Source: JAJCYL01 sp965206015 (GTDB taxonomy: Bacteria > Bacteroidota > Bacteroidia > Cytophagales > Cyclobacteriaceae). From it: a stretch of DNA of 64,000 bases. Position 1 is the first letter of the stretch, and every line of letters begins with the position of its first letter. Shown here piece after piece: positions 18,947 to 27,116 of the stretch. The notes beneath the pieces were generated by a model that was not told where the DNA came from, did no database searches, and saw only the letters and a list, made by a program, of their open reading frames with translations. The translations under genes and the position numbers were made by a program. The DNA lies in contig CBDBIW010000016.1 of NCBI GenBank assembly GCA_965206015.1, positions 496,001-560,000 on the forward strand, given 5' to 3'.

Positions 18947-18956
18947 TTTACACTAC
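18940..18956. repeat. 17-bp motif, inverted copy of 8999-9015
   Basis: AGTTTAATTTACACTAC fuses to the truncated IS4 frame. It is identical to the reverse complement of the motif at 8999-9015 beside the IS5 relic, which suggests the end of a third IS type that inserted and was later lost. Confidence 0.5.
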
Positions 18957-19099
18957 CTTGGTCAGGCTACACTGTCACCTCTCCATTCCAAATGGCTTTC
19001 ATATGTATTTCTATTTTAAAAACTTTCAAATCTACTTTTTAAACAGTTCTTTTGACCAAGAGTTTCTCAAAAAAAGCCCAGATGTCAAATAAATGACTA

Positions 19100-20401
19100 T
19101 CAGAACCTTTCAATTTCGGCTCCAATTGCATTTAGTCTAATATCAATATTTTGATAACCTCTATCAATCTGTTCTACATTATGAATAATGCTGTCCCCTT
19201 CGGCAGATAGGGCTGCAATGAGCAATGAAACCCCCGCTCTAATATCTGGACTTGTCATATGAATACCTTTGAGTGGCATAGTTTTATCCAATCCAATTAC
19301 AGTGGCTCTGTGCGGGTCGCACAAAATAATCTGTGCGCCCATGTCGATTAATTTGTCGACAAAAAACAATCTACTTTCGAACATTTTCTGATGAACCAGT
19401 ACAGTGCCTCTGGCCTGTGTTGCTGTAACTAAAATAATACTGAGAAGGTCCGGTGTAAAACCCGGCCAAATGGCATCCGCAATGGTGAGAATTGAGCCAT
19501 CGATAAAAGATTCAATTCCATAATGTTCTTGGGCCGGGATATGGATATCATCACCTTGAAAGTCCATTTTAATGCCCAACCTCTGAAAGGTCTCTGGGAT
19601 AATTCCCAAATGAGCTATTTGACAGTCTTTAATTTTTATTTCGGATCCTGTCATAGCAGCTAATCCAATGAAACTGCCAATTTCAATCATATCTGGCAGA
19701 AGCGTGTGTTCAGTCCCTGTCAACTTCTTTGCTCCTTCAATGACTAGTAGATTGGATTCAATTCCTTGAATATCGACACCCATATTCTTCAACATAAGGC
19801 ACAACTGTTGAATATAAGGTTCACACGCTGCATTGTAAATGGTTGTCTTCCCTAGGGCCATTGAGGCAGCCATTATTATATTGGCCGTTCCTGTTACAGA
19901 AGCCTCATCAAGATGTATGTAAGTTCCTTTTAACTTGGGTGCTTTGACAGTAAAAAAACCTGCTGTGTCGTACTGGAATTCTGCCCCTAATTTTTCAAAG
20001 CCAATAAAGTGGGTATCCAGTCTTCGTCTCCCAATCTTATCACCTCCCGGCTTTGGCATACTTCCGGTTCCAAATCGAGCCAGCAATGGGCCAAGTATCA
20101 TTATGGAGCCCCTGAGACCGACAGCTTTTTCTTTAAACTCAATGGAAGTGAGCAGATTGGTGTCTACATTTTTAGCACAAAAGCGGTATGATTCTAAGCC
20201 AAGTTGCTCTACCTCAACTCCTATCAGTATCAATAATTCGATCAGCTTATTGACATCCCTAATATTGGGTATTTTGTGAATAGTGACAGATTCTTCCGTT
20301 AATAATACAGCGGCAATTACCTGAAGTGCCTCGTTTTTGGCACCTTGTGGAATAATATTTCCTTTTAATTGATTACCCCCTGTTACTCTGAAGGAGGGCA
20401 T
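19100..20401 (-). CDS. murA: UDP-N-acetylglucosamine 1-carboxyvinyltransferase
   Basis: First committed enzyme of peptidoglycan synthesis; 433 aa from the ATG at 20401 (MPSFRVTGGN). That start lies one base after the DUF4290 stop and is preceded by a purine-rich site, so a longer reading into the upstream gene is unlikely. K22-N23 of the PEP/UDP site is present in PQGAKNEAL. The catalytic loop reads PKPGGDKIG with Asp at about residue 121, where E. coli MurA has Cys115. In other bacteria Asp here keeps activity but removes the target of fosfomycin. Confidence 0.94.
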   Translation of the reverse strand: MPSFRVTGGNQLKGNIIPQGAKNEALQVIAAVLLTEESVTIHKIPNIRDVNKLIELLILIGVEVEQLGLESYRFCAKNVDTNLLTSIEFKEKAVGLRGSIMILGPLLARFGTGSMPKPGGDKIGRRRLDTHFIGFEKLGAEFQYDTAGFFTVKAPKLKGTYIHLDEASVTGTANIIMAASMALGKTTIYNAACEPYIQQLCLMLKNMGVDIQGIESNLLVIEGAKKLTGTEHTLLPDMIEIGSFIGLAAMTGSEIKIKDCQIAHLGIIPETFQRLGIKMDFQGDDIHIPAQEHYGIESFIDGSILTIADAIWPGFTPDLLSIILVTATQARGTVLVHQKMFESRLFFVDKLIDMGAQIILCDPHRATVIGLDKTMPLKGIHMTSPDIRAGVSLLIAALSAEGDSIIHNVEQIDRGYQNIDIRLNAIGAEIERF

Positions 20402-20402
20402 T

Positions 20403-21053
20403 TTAGTTCCTTCTCTTTTTGAAATTTCGGCGTTTTGCTTTTGGTCCTCTGGTGTTTCTTTGCTCTCTGCTTTTCTCCTTATCACGATCTCTTGCTCTAA
20501 TTGTCGACTCAAAGAGATTCTGCTTCTTCACTTTCTCCATATCAAGTTTCAACTCCCCTTTTGACAGATCGGTGATGTTTTTCATGATCACCTCGTCCGC
20601 AATAACATCCCTATTCCAAGTGGAGAAAAAAGTCTTCATAAGTTTTCCAATATGAATCGTTGCCGCTTCTTTTTCTTCAGAATCTGCTAAGGTGGTGGCT
20701 TTCTGCACTAACAATTCAATATTCTTGCCATAGTGCTTGTATCTAACTCCCTTTGCTGCATTGACCATGTGGTTAGGCTTCTTTGTCAGAATTTCTTTGT
20801 CAGGAATTGGATAAGGGCAATCCACATCAAGTTTGAATTCTGACATGATAAATATTTCGTCCCAAAGCTTCTGATTGTATTCAGGATATTCCCGGATTCC
20901 CGGATTTAAAAGCTTCATTAAGTCAATTAAAATCTCCGCTTTTTTTGTCCGCTCGGCCTTGTCCTCCATTGTCATTATATGCTTGACCAGATTCTGCACA
21001 TTTCTGCCATATTCTCTTCTAGTCAATCTGTTGTTCTTATCAAACTCGTTCAT
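20403..21053 (-). CDS. DUF4290 domain protein
   Basis: 216 aa, conserved in Bacteroidota and usually found just before murA, as here. The N-terminal helical domain (about 1-175) contains the family segments REYGRNVQNLVKHI, NPGIREYPEYNQKLWDEI and GVRYKHYGKNIELLV. The C-terminal 45 residues are strongly basic (KSREQRNTRGPKAKRRN), suggesting contact with nucleic acid. No enzyme motif is seen. The one-base spacing to murA implies co-expression, so a link to cell-wall control is plausible but unproven. Confidence 0.85.
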   Translation of the reverse strand: MNEFDKNNRLTRREYGRNVQNLVKHIMTMEDKAERTKKAEILIDLMKLLNPGIREYPEYNQKLWDEIFIMSEFKLDVDCPYPIPDKEILTKKPNHMVNAAKGVRYKHYGKNIELLVQKATTLADSEEKEAATIHIGKLMKTFFSTWNRDVIADEVIMKNITDLSKGELKLDMEKVKKQNLFESTIRARDRDKEKSREQRNTRGPKAKRRNFKKRRN

Positions 21054-21134
21054 ATTCTTATAAAAGGGGTGAAATTTTCATCCAAATTAGGTTTATTTCA
21101 GCTATTTCAAAAGAGGTGCATTCAGTAATGCCGC

Positions 21135-22062
21135 TCAGTTTCGAACAAAAAACCATTTAGCCAATGTTTTGTAGTTAACTTATGTTCCATAAATTAATAT
21201 ACCTACCCGGTAGATTCTCCCAGCAACCCATATGTTTGTTATAAATCCAAGCACTAGCAAGATCATAGATAAAGTTAATTCCCAAGTGGGTACATCAAAA
21301 GGTATTCGCATCATCATTCCCACTGGTGATGTAAAGGGGATGATAGATAACCAAAAAGCAAGTGAGCCATTGGGTTCGGTCAATATGGCACTCAAAGCAA
21401 CTATTGAAAATATCAGCAAGTTGGTCTATTGCAATTGGTTGGGGCTGTTTATCAATCCCGAAAACAATAGTCAACCCGGTTGAAATTGCCATAGTCAGTA
21501 ATACCCATAAAGCGAATTGGGTTAATCCGACTGCTCCGATTCCTAAAACCTTGCCCATCATTAATTGAAATGGTTTGACTGATGAGACGATAACCTCAAT
21601 AATGCGATTAGTCTTCTCTTCAATGACACCTCTCATTATTTGGGTACCATAGTAGAAAATGAAGAAATAAGTCATAAACGCACCTAAATAGCCTACGACT
21701 GTAGCTACACCCACATTGCTCGCTTTTTCAGTTCTTTCTGAAAGGTTAATAGTATCAATAGTAAGTTTGACTTTCAAATTTTCAATAATTTCCCTGTCCA
21801 ATTCTGAACGAGCAAGTTTGATCTCTTCTATCTCTGATTTTAATGTCCCATTGAGGTCATTCAAAAGAGAAAAACTCGGATTTGAATTTGAGTAAAGGAC
21901 TAAACCACTTGGGTGTTCAATATCAATCGCTGGGATATGTAATAAATTTGGTGTTAAATGCTTACTTACAATGAATTGGTATAATGCGATTGTTCCTACC
22001 TGAATAAAGACTCCTATTATTTGGGACGTTATACCGCAACTAAGGTTGGTGATTGTATCATT
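21135..22062 (-). pseudogene. ABC-2 type transporter permease, degraded
   Basis: Minus-strand text in several frames: PAIDIEHPSGLVLY, then YFFIFYYGTQIMRGVIEEKTNRIIEVIVSSVKPFQLMMGKVLG, the conserved core of NatB-like permeases, then a frameshift near 21300 and SPVGMMMRIPFDVP with a final helix. A TAA at about 21180 splits off the last segment (VNYKTLAKWFFVRN, TGA at 21135-21137). The N-terminal membrane helix is missing. No ATP-binding partner gene is in the window. Confidence 0.75.
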
Positions 22063-22248
22063 TATTCAATTCATTTTTTTCTGAAAAGAACTGGACTAAT
22101 AATTCAATACCTGTCAAAATGAAAAATATTGGTATTGAAAGAACAATTGGCCTAACATCCATTTTAGTCTGCTTGCATACTAAAACCTAAGTTAACAAAA
22201 CCCCAGATTATTTATATCATTGCACACTTACAGCCGGTAAATCCAAGC

Positions 22249-22722
22249 ATGGTCAAGTTGTTTAATCTGATACGAGTTTTCAGTTCAATTCTGTTAATTT
22301 TTGTATTACTTTTTGTCTATTCGAATTTACCTGACAGAGTAGGGGTTGTATATAATGCATCAGGTCAGGTCGATTTTTATTTGGACAAAAATGAGTTCTT
22401 CTATACCAGCTTGATACTATGTCTTGTACTCAACTTGGTAATTGTTTCGTTTGTAAAGGTCTTCCAGTCATTGCCTGTCAATGAAAATCGCTTCTTTTTC
22501 TCTAATGATTTGTTTAAGGAAACACTTGGTGCGTGGTTAGCATCGCTTGCTCCAATAATAAATATGTTTTTCATCGTCATCGTGATTTTCATTGGTATAT
22601 ATAATCATGGAGATTTGGAACTTATTGAGAGCTATAGTTACTTGGCATATTTAGGACAATTCCTAGTTTTGGGTTGGATATTTGCATTGGTATTTATAAT
22701 TATAACCAAGAGTAATAAATAG
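22249..22722 (+). CDS. small integral membrane protein
   Basis: 157 aa with four hydrophobic segments (about 8-25, 48-68, 92-117 and 128-152). The first loop reads LPDRVGVVYNASGQVDFYLDKNEFF, which resembles DUF1648-like proteins (a helix followed by an aqueous loop with Leu-Pro-Asp-Arg). No catalytic motif. It precedes parE by 128 bp on the same strand. The function is unknown. Confidence 0.7.
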   Translation: MVKLFNLIRVFSSILLIFVLLFVYSNLPDRVGVVYNASGQVDFYLDKNEFFYTSLILCLVLNLVIVSFVKVFQSLPVNENRFFFSNDLFKETLGAWLASLAPIINMFFIVIVIFIGIYNHGDLELIESYSYLAYLGQFLVLGWIFALVFIIITKSNK

Positions 22723-22850
22723 CTTAAAATTAGATATTTATGCTATTTTAATTAAACTGTTAGCTCATACAAAAGCTTATCTATTGAGTTGATAAAGTTG
22801 TATTTTGCACATAAGATCGTACATTAATTATTGGATTTTAAAATTACTTT

Positions 22851-24755
22851 ATGTCTGGAAACGGGGAAATTGGAAATTATAATGAGGACAGCATACGGTC
22901 GCTGGACTGGAAGGAACATATTAGGCTAAGGCCAGGTATGTACATCGGCAAACTGGGTGACGGTTCGGCTCAGGACGATGGAATATATGTTTTAGTCAAA
23001 GAAGTGATTGACAATTGTATCGATGAACATATGATGGGTTTTGGAAAAATGATCCATGTCAAAGTAACCGACCACCGGGTAGAAGTAAGAGATTTTGGCA
23101 GGGGTATACCTCTGGGAAAAGTTGTCGATTGCGTTTCCAAAATTAACACTGGAGGGAAGTATGATTCATCTGCATTTCAAAAATCAGTAGGCCTCAATGG
23201 GGTAGGAACCAAAGCGGTAAATGCGCTTTCAAATTATTTTAAAGTCCAATCAATCAGGGAAGGTCAAACGAAAGTGGCAGAGTTCTCTAAGGGAGAAATA
23301 ATCAATGATGAGAAAGTGGGTAAAATTGATGACCGCAATGGGACATTAACGATTTTCGAACCCGATGATACAGTATTTAAAAACTTCCATTTTATTCCCG
23401 AATATCTAGAGGGTTTAATGTGGAACTATGCATTCTTAAATGCGGGACTGACAATTAATTTTAACAATCGAAAGTTTTTCTCACAAAATGGATTGCTGGA
23501 TCTTCTACAGCGAAAAACGGATGCAGATAATTTAAGGTATCCAATAATTCATTTGAAGGGAGAAGATATAGAGATGGCCTTGACCCACTCTAATCAATAT
23601 GGAGAAGAATACTACTCTTTTGTAAACGGTCAATTCACCACTCAGGGAGGAACTCATTTGGCTGCTTTTAGAGAAGCCCTGGTTAAAACAGTCAGAGAAT
23701 TCTACAAAAAGGATTTCGACGCTACAGATGTAAGGGCAAGCGTTGTAGGATCTATTGCAGTAAGGGTTCAGGAGCCTGTCTTCGAATCTCAAACCAAAAC
23801 AAAGTTAGGTTCTCAAAATATCGCTCCTGAAGGCCCAACTATGCGGACTTTTATTAACGATTTTGTAAAAAAACACCTAGACGATTATTTGCATAGTCAT
23901 TCAGAAGTTGCGGATGGATTGCAAAAAAGGATACTGCAATCGGAACGGGAGCGTAAGGAGATTGCAGGTATAAAGCAATTAGCCAATGAGCGAGCCAAAA
24001 AAGCCAACCTTCATAATAAGAAATTAAGAGACTGCAGAATTCATTTTGATGATATAAAAGGTGAAAAGAGAGAGAATACAGTCATTTTCATAACGGAAGG
24101 TGACTCCGCTAGTGGTTCGATTACTAAATCGAGAGATGTTCAGACACAAGCAGTATTCAGTCTTAGAGGTAAGCCTCTCAATTGCTTTGGCCTAACAAAA
24201 AAGATTGTTTATGAGAATGAAGAATTTAATCTTTTGCAGCATGCGCTCAATATCGAAGACGGATTAGAGGGATTAAGATATCGAAAGATAATAATCGCAA
24301 CAGATGCAGACGTTGACGGAATGCACATCAGATTGTTACTACTTACATTCTTCCTTCAGTTTTTCCCTGATTTGGTAAGAAATGGACATGTATTTATCCT
24401 GGAGACACCACTTTTTAGGGTTAGGAATAAGAAAAAGACGAATTATTGCTACAGTAATGAAGAGAAGCTCAAAGCAATTGTAGAATTAGGAGGCCGCCCT
24501 GAAATAACCAGATTCAAAGGATTAGGTGAAATTTCACCAGATGAATTTGGTGGCTTTATTGGTGATGATATTCGCCTGGAGCCGATAATTCTCAGAGAAG
24601 ACACAAGTATTAAGCAATTACTCACGTTTTATATGGGGAAAAACACCCCGGATAGGCAAGGTTTCATTATTGGTAATTTGAAGGTTGAAAAGGATATGGT
24701 TGAAGAGGAAGAGGCTAATGTAAATGCTGTTGAGACACTAGAGACAATTGATTAA
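22851..24755 (+). CDS. parE: DNA topoisomerase IV subunit B
   Basis: 634 aa. GHKL ATPase signals: KEVIDNCIDEHMMGFG (N box), VRDFGRGIPLG, and NGVGTKAVNALS. The Toprim part has TEGDSASGSI and DADVDGMHIRLLLLTFF, and the C-terminal tail has MGKNTPDRQGFIIGNL. It lacks the long insert of E. coli GyrB and matches the ParE type of Bacteroidota. Its partner parC is 3.3 kb downstream. In between lie satD, a broken membrane gene and the transposon. Confidence 0.94.
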   Translation: MSGNGEIGNYNEDSIRSLDWKEHIRLRPGMYIGKLGDGSAQDDGIYVLVKEVIDNCIDEHMMGFGKMIHVKVTDHRVEVRDFGRGIPLGKVVDCVSKINTGGKYDSSAFQKSVGLNGVGTKAVNALSNYFKVQSIREGQTKVAEFSKGEIINDEKVGKIDDRNGTLTIFEPDDTVFKNFHFIPEYLEGLMWNYAFLNAGLTINFNNRKFFSQNGLLDLLQRKTDADNLRYPIIHLKGEDIEMALTHSNQYGEEYYSFVNGQFTTQGGTHLAAFREALVKTVREFYKKDFDATDVRASVVGSIAVRVQEPVFESQTKTKLGSQNIAPEGPTMRTFINDFVKKHLDDYLHSHSEVADGLQKRILQSERERKEIAGIKQLANERAKKANLHNKKLRDCRIHFDDIKGEKRENTVIFITEGDSASGSITKSRDVQTQAVFSLRGKPLNCFGLTKKIVYENEEFNLLQHALNIEDGLEGLRYRKIIIATDADVDGMHIRLLLLTFFLQFFPDLVRNGHVFILETPLFRVRNKKKTNYCYSNEEKLKAIVELGGRPEITRFKGLGEISPDEFGGFIGDDIRLEPIILREDTSIKQLLTFYMGKNTPDRQGFIIGNLKVEKDMVEEEEANVNAVETLETID

Positions 24756-24767
24756 ATTGAGAAGGTG

Positions 24768-24803
24768 AGCTAATTGTAGAATTTATACAAAATTAGCTTT
24801 ATT
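24768..24803 (+). terminator. weak terminator after parE
   Basis: AGCTAATT (24768-24775) and AATTAGCT (24791-24798) form a perfect 8-bp stem with a 15-nt AT-rich loop, followed by TTATTG. The AT-rich stem makes it a modest terminator, and it may also act in the other direction. Confidence 0.45.
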
Positions 24804-24848
24804 GTAATAAAACTACAAAAAATGTATAATTGTAATGATTATGCAAAA

Positions 24849-24879
24849 TAAATATAGGTAACTATATACTTGGATGTAC
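24849..24879. repeat. left target duplication and left terminal inverted repeat
   Basis: TAAATATA (24849-24856) then GGTAACTATATACTTGGATGTAC (24857-24879). Compared with the right end there is a single mismatch (C for T at 24869). Confidence 0.92.
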
Positions 24880-24896
24880 TTGATTATTTTCCGTAA

Positions 24897-25064
24897 TTAC
24901 TGAAATCCGTTATTTTTCAATTCAATTTTCTTCTTTTTCAGGGTAGCTTCTAAAGTCTCTCCAAGATCAATAGATCCGTCGGATTCGTATTTTTCTATTA
25001 ATTCCGAATCAGATAGACCTTGCTTCTTTGATCTTTTTGGTTTACTTGTTTTCTTATCTGTCAT
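24897..25064 (-). CDS. 55-aa lysine-rich protein of the R-M operon
   Basis: ATG at 25064, 3 bp after the nuclease stop; stop TAA at 24897-24899, only 18 bp inside the left transposon end. The protein is highly charged (KKTSKPKRSKKQG at the N-terminus, then an acidic SDSELIEKYESDGS and a basic KKKKIELKNN tail). It has no HTH like a controller (C) protein and no toxin motif that I can identify. Its position makes it the third gene of the operon. It could assist the nuclease or bind DNA; this is inference only. Confidence 0.6.
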   Translation of the reverse strand: MTDKKTSKPKRSKKQGLSDSELIEKYESDGSIDLGETLEATLKKKKIELKNNGFQ

Positions 25065-25067
25065 AAC

Positions 25068-25589
25068 TCACTCAAAATCGTTTCTAAAGGCTAAAATTGT
25101 ACTTTCAAATACTTTAATAGGCAAAAGGTCTATTTTTGCCTTTGTCAGCTTGTAGGATGCATTACCACCCTTTTCCATTGTAACTAAATTTCCAGCCCTT
25201 CCTGTGGCTATATGAGCTTTAGTCCATACATTGAAATAAAGGTTGTTTGGACTAACTCCTAAACATAATGCAGCATCGTATTTCCTGTGATACCTGATAT
25301 GGTTAAACTGGAATTTTCCGTGCGTATCTTCTGTTGCTGTTTTCAATTCAAATTCAACGCCCCTGATCTTAATGTCCCAAGGACTTCTGGCCACTTTTTT
25401 ATTTTCATTCAGTGGGATTTCAAATGAAATTCCAAGTTCCTTACATACGGATTCAATAAAATCTTGACCGACAGCACCAACATTAGTATTTGATATTTTC
25501 TTTATCTCGCTAAAATCGCCTGTATCCCATAATGGATTATTCTTATTTTTCTCTATTGAGATTTGGAAAAGCTCCTTAAAGTTTGGCAT
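25068..25589 (-). CDS. type II restriction endonuclease-like protein, PD-(D/E)xK fold
   Basis: 173 aa. Its ATG at 25589 follows the methyltransferase TAA directly. The catalytic core is SPWDIKIRGVEFELKTA: D72, then E81-x-K83, with a preceding helix carrying E45 in VGQDFIESVCKELG, as in many small type II restriction nucleases. The rest (HIRYHRKYDAALCLGVSP, NLYFNVWTKAHI) looks like the beta core of the fold. Pairing with an adenine methyltransferase in one operon is the main support for a restriction role. The recognition site cannot be read from sequence. Confidence 0.8.
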   Translation of the reverse strand: MPNFKELFQISIEKNKNNPLWDTGDFSEIKKISNTNVGAVGQDFIESVCKELGISFEIPLNENKKVARSPWDIKIRGVEFELKTATEDTHGKFQFNHIRYHRKYDAALCLGVSPNNLYFNVWTKAHIATGRAGNLVTMEKGGNASYKLTKAKIDLLPIKVFESTILAFRNDFE

Positions 25590-26531
25590 TTACGAGTTTT
25601 CAGTTAGTCCACCCTCCAATAAAGCTTGCTTTATATGGTACATGGATATATGATGACAATTATGTGTAGCTAAATTACAATGCTTAAACCAATCTACCTT
25701 TCGTAGTATTTTCTTCAACCTCTCCTTGTCTTTCTTAAATATAAAGCCGTAACCACAACTATACTTCACTTCTGAAAAGTCCTTAACTAGGTTAGGAGGT
25801 GTGCCGTAAAAAGTACGTTGTAGAAATGTATCACAACTCTTCATTTTTTCAACTCCACATAATCGCTCTTTTCTTAAATCAACGGTGAACAATTCAAACC
25901 ATTCATCGCATACACTTAAATCAAGGGTGTTCCTGTTCTCACCTTGCTTCCATATCTGCCACAATGTATTTACCATTGTCTTATCACCGTTATTCTTTAA
26001 AAACAGGCGTTCTGGTAGCTTTTCTGAATGAACCAATTTCATTCCTTTAACTCGGTTCTTCGGTGCGCCCTTACCCTCGCTTTGAAACGACATAGGTAGA
26101 ATAAATCCTACATACTCACTAAACTCCGCAGCGTGCTGTAGAAACACGAGTGCAAGCCAACCACGATAGCCAAAAGGAGGGTTTCCGATAGTTATATACG
26201 CTTTACCATTCTTTTTTGGGTTCCAGGTTACAAAGTCTTTTATCAGGTATTCAGGTCTGTCTTTAAACTCCTCAATGTCAATCCCTATATTACCTGATGG
26301 TAGTAAGTCGTAAAAATTTCCTGCTCCTGCGCTCGGTTCAACATAATGGAAGTCATTTAGTTGCCTTCCTTCCTTGCGTAAAAATTCACAAAAGGATTGC
26401 CAACAGTATTTAGCAACCGATGAAGGTGTATTGTGTTGATCTAAGTCTACCTCCCGACCTCGAACCCAATCGGGAATTAATGTAGAATTTTTCCATACTG
26501 CATCTCGTCTTTCTATTGCTGATAAACTCAT
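25590..26531 (-). CDS. N6-adenine DNA methyltransferase (gamma-type order)
   Basis: 313 aa. Motif X QHNTPSSVAKYCW (about 32-44) comes first, then motif I VEPSAGAGNFYD (64-75), the acidic GIDIEEF (D85) and motif IV NPPF (117-120). The order X-I-IV with the target-recognition part at the C-terminus matches M.TaqI-like N6-adenine enzymes. It would protect host DNA from the adjacent nuclease. Its ATG overlaps the transposase stop (ATGA), so it is probably translated from the transposase message. Confidence 0.88.
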   Translation of the reverse strand: MSLSAIERRDAVWKNSTLIPDWVRGREVDLDQHNTPSSVAKYCWQSFCEFLRKEGRQLNDFHYVEPSAGAGNFYDLLPSGNIGIDIEEFKDRPEYLIKDFVTWNPKKNGKAYITIGNPPFGYRGWLALVFLQHAAEFSEYVGFILPMSFQSEGKGAPKNRVKGMKLVHSEKLPERLFLKNNGDKTMVNTLWQIWKQGENRNTLDLSVCDEWFELFTVDLRKERLCGVEKMKSCDTFLQRTFYGTPPNLVKDFSEVKYSCGYGFIFKKDKERLKKILRKVDWFKHCNLATHNCHHISMYHIKQALLEGGLTENS

Positions 26532-27049
26532 TTTGCTGTTAATTGTTTATATGTTAATCGCTTGACTTTTTTGTCAGCATGTCTGTTTTTGTTTTTACCA
26601 CCCATAAAGGTTTCATCAGCTTGCGTGGTTCCCGTTAACTTTTCAGAAGGTGAACAACCAAATGTATTTCTTATCCGGTTTAACATGAACCAAGCGGTTT
26701 TCTGAGTAACACCTAAATCCCTGTGTAGTTGAAGGGAACTAATACCCTTCTTATGTGAGGAAAATATGTAGATGGCAATAAACCACTTTCTTAATGGAAT
26801 TGGCGACCCGTGAAACATTGTCCCAACCTTTACAGTAAACCTTTCTCGACAATCTTTACACTTTCTCAATCCTTTAAATTCGCCCTTTTGCTTTAACTCA
26901 TAGTGTTCTTTGTTCTTGCTTTCGCAATGAGGACAAACAGGCTCCCCATTCCATCTGATTTGCTCCAAAAACTTTCTGCAAGTGTCCTCATCGGATAGAA
27001 CCTCTAGCATATGAGAAAAGGAATTGAATTGTGTTTGTATCTTGTGCAT
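26528..27049 (-). pseudogene. IS1595-family transposase, N-terminal 173 aa only
   Basis: The start is ATG at 27049 (MHKIQTQFNSF); longer readings would begin outside the transposon end. Present: the zinc ribbon CPHC...CKDC, the helix-turn-helix WFIAIYIFSSHKKGIS and VTQKTAWFMLNRIR, and the first catalytic Asp in QADETFMGGKNKNRH. After KNRHADKKV the usual catalytic half (second Asp and Glu, about 120 residues) is replaced by 11 residues and a stop overlapping the methyltransferase ATG. It cannot catalyse transposition but may still bind the ends. Confidence 0.85.
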
Positions 27050-27080
27050 GTTTGCAACGTAAATATACGCTAATTGATGG

Positions 27081-27111
27081 GTACATCCAAATATATAGTT
27101 ACCTAAATATA
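27081..27111. repeat. right terminal inverted repeat and right target duplication
   Basis: GTACATCCAAATATATAGTTACC (27081-27103) then TAAATATA (27104-27111). Read leftward the repeat contains TATATTTG (27095-27088), a match to the -7 promoter consensus that the left end lacks because of its one mismatch. It is 39 bp before the transposase ATG. Confidence 0.92.
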
Positions 27112-27116
27112 TTTTG

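Larger units (their letters stand above)
24857..27103. mobile_element. IS1595-type transposon carrying a restriction-modification operon
   Basis: A 2,247-bp unit with 23-bp terminal inverted repeats (24857-24879 and 27081-27103; 22 of 23 identical) and a perfect 8-bp direct repeat TAAATATA on both sides (24849-24856 and 27104-27111). Eight bases is the duplication size known for the IS1595 family, and the transposase fragment inside is of that family. All genes inside run leftward: truncated transposase, DNA adenine methyltransferase, PD-(D/E)xK nuclease and a 55-aa ORF, with junctions ATGA, TAA-ATG and a 3-bp gap. The intact target duplication shows that this set of ends moved as a unit. It interrupts satD between codons 6 and 7. 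Confidence 0.9.

Noticed and set aside
19100..20512. A 470-aa reading of murA starting at 20512
   Set aside because: The extra 37 residues lie wholly inside the DUF4290 gene in another frame and are not MurA-like; the ATG at 20401 has the right family start and a ribosome site.
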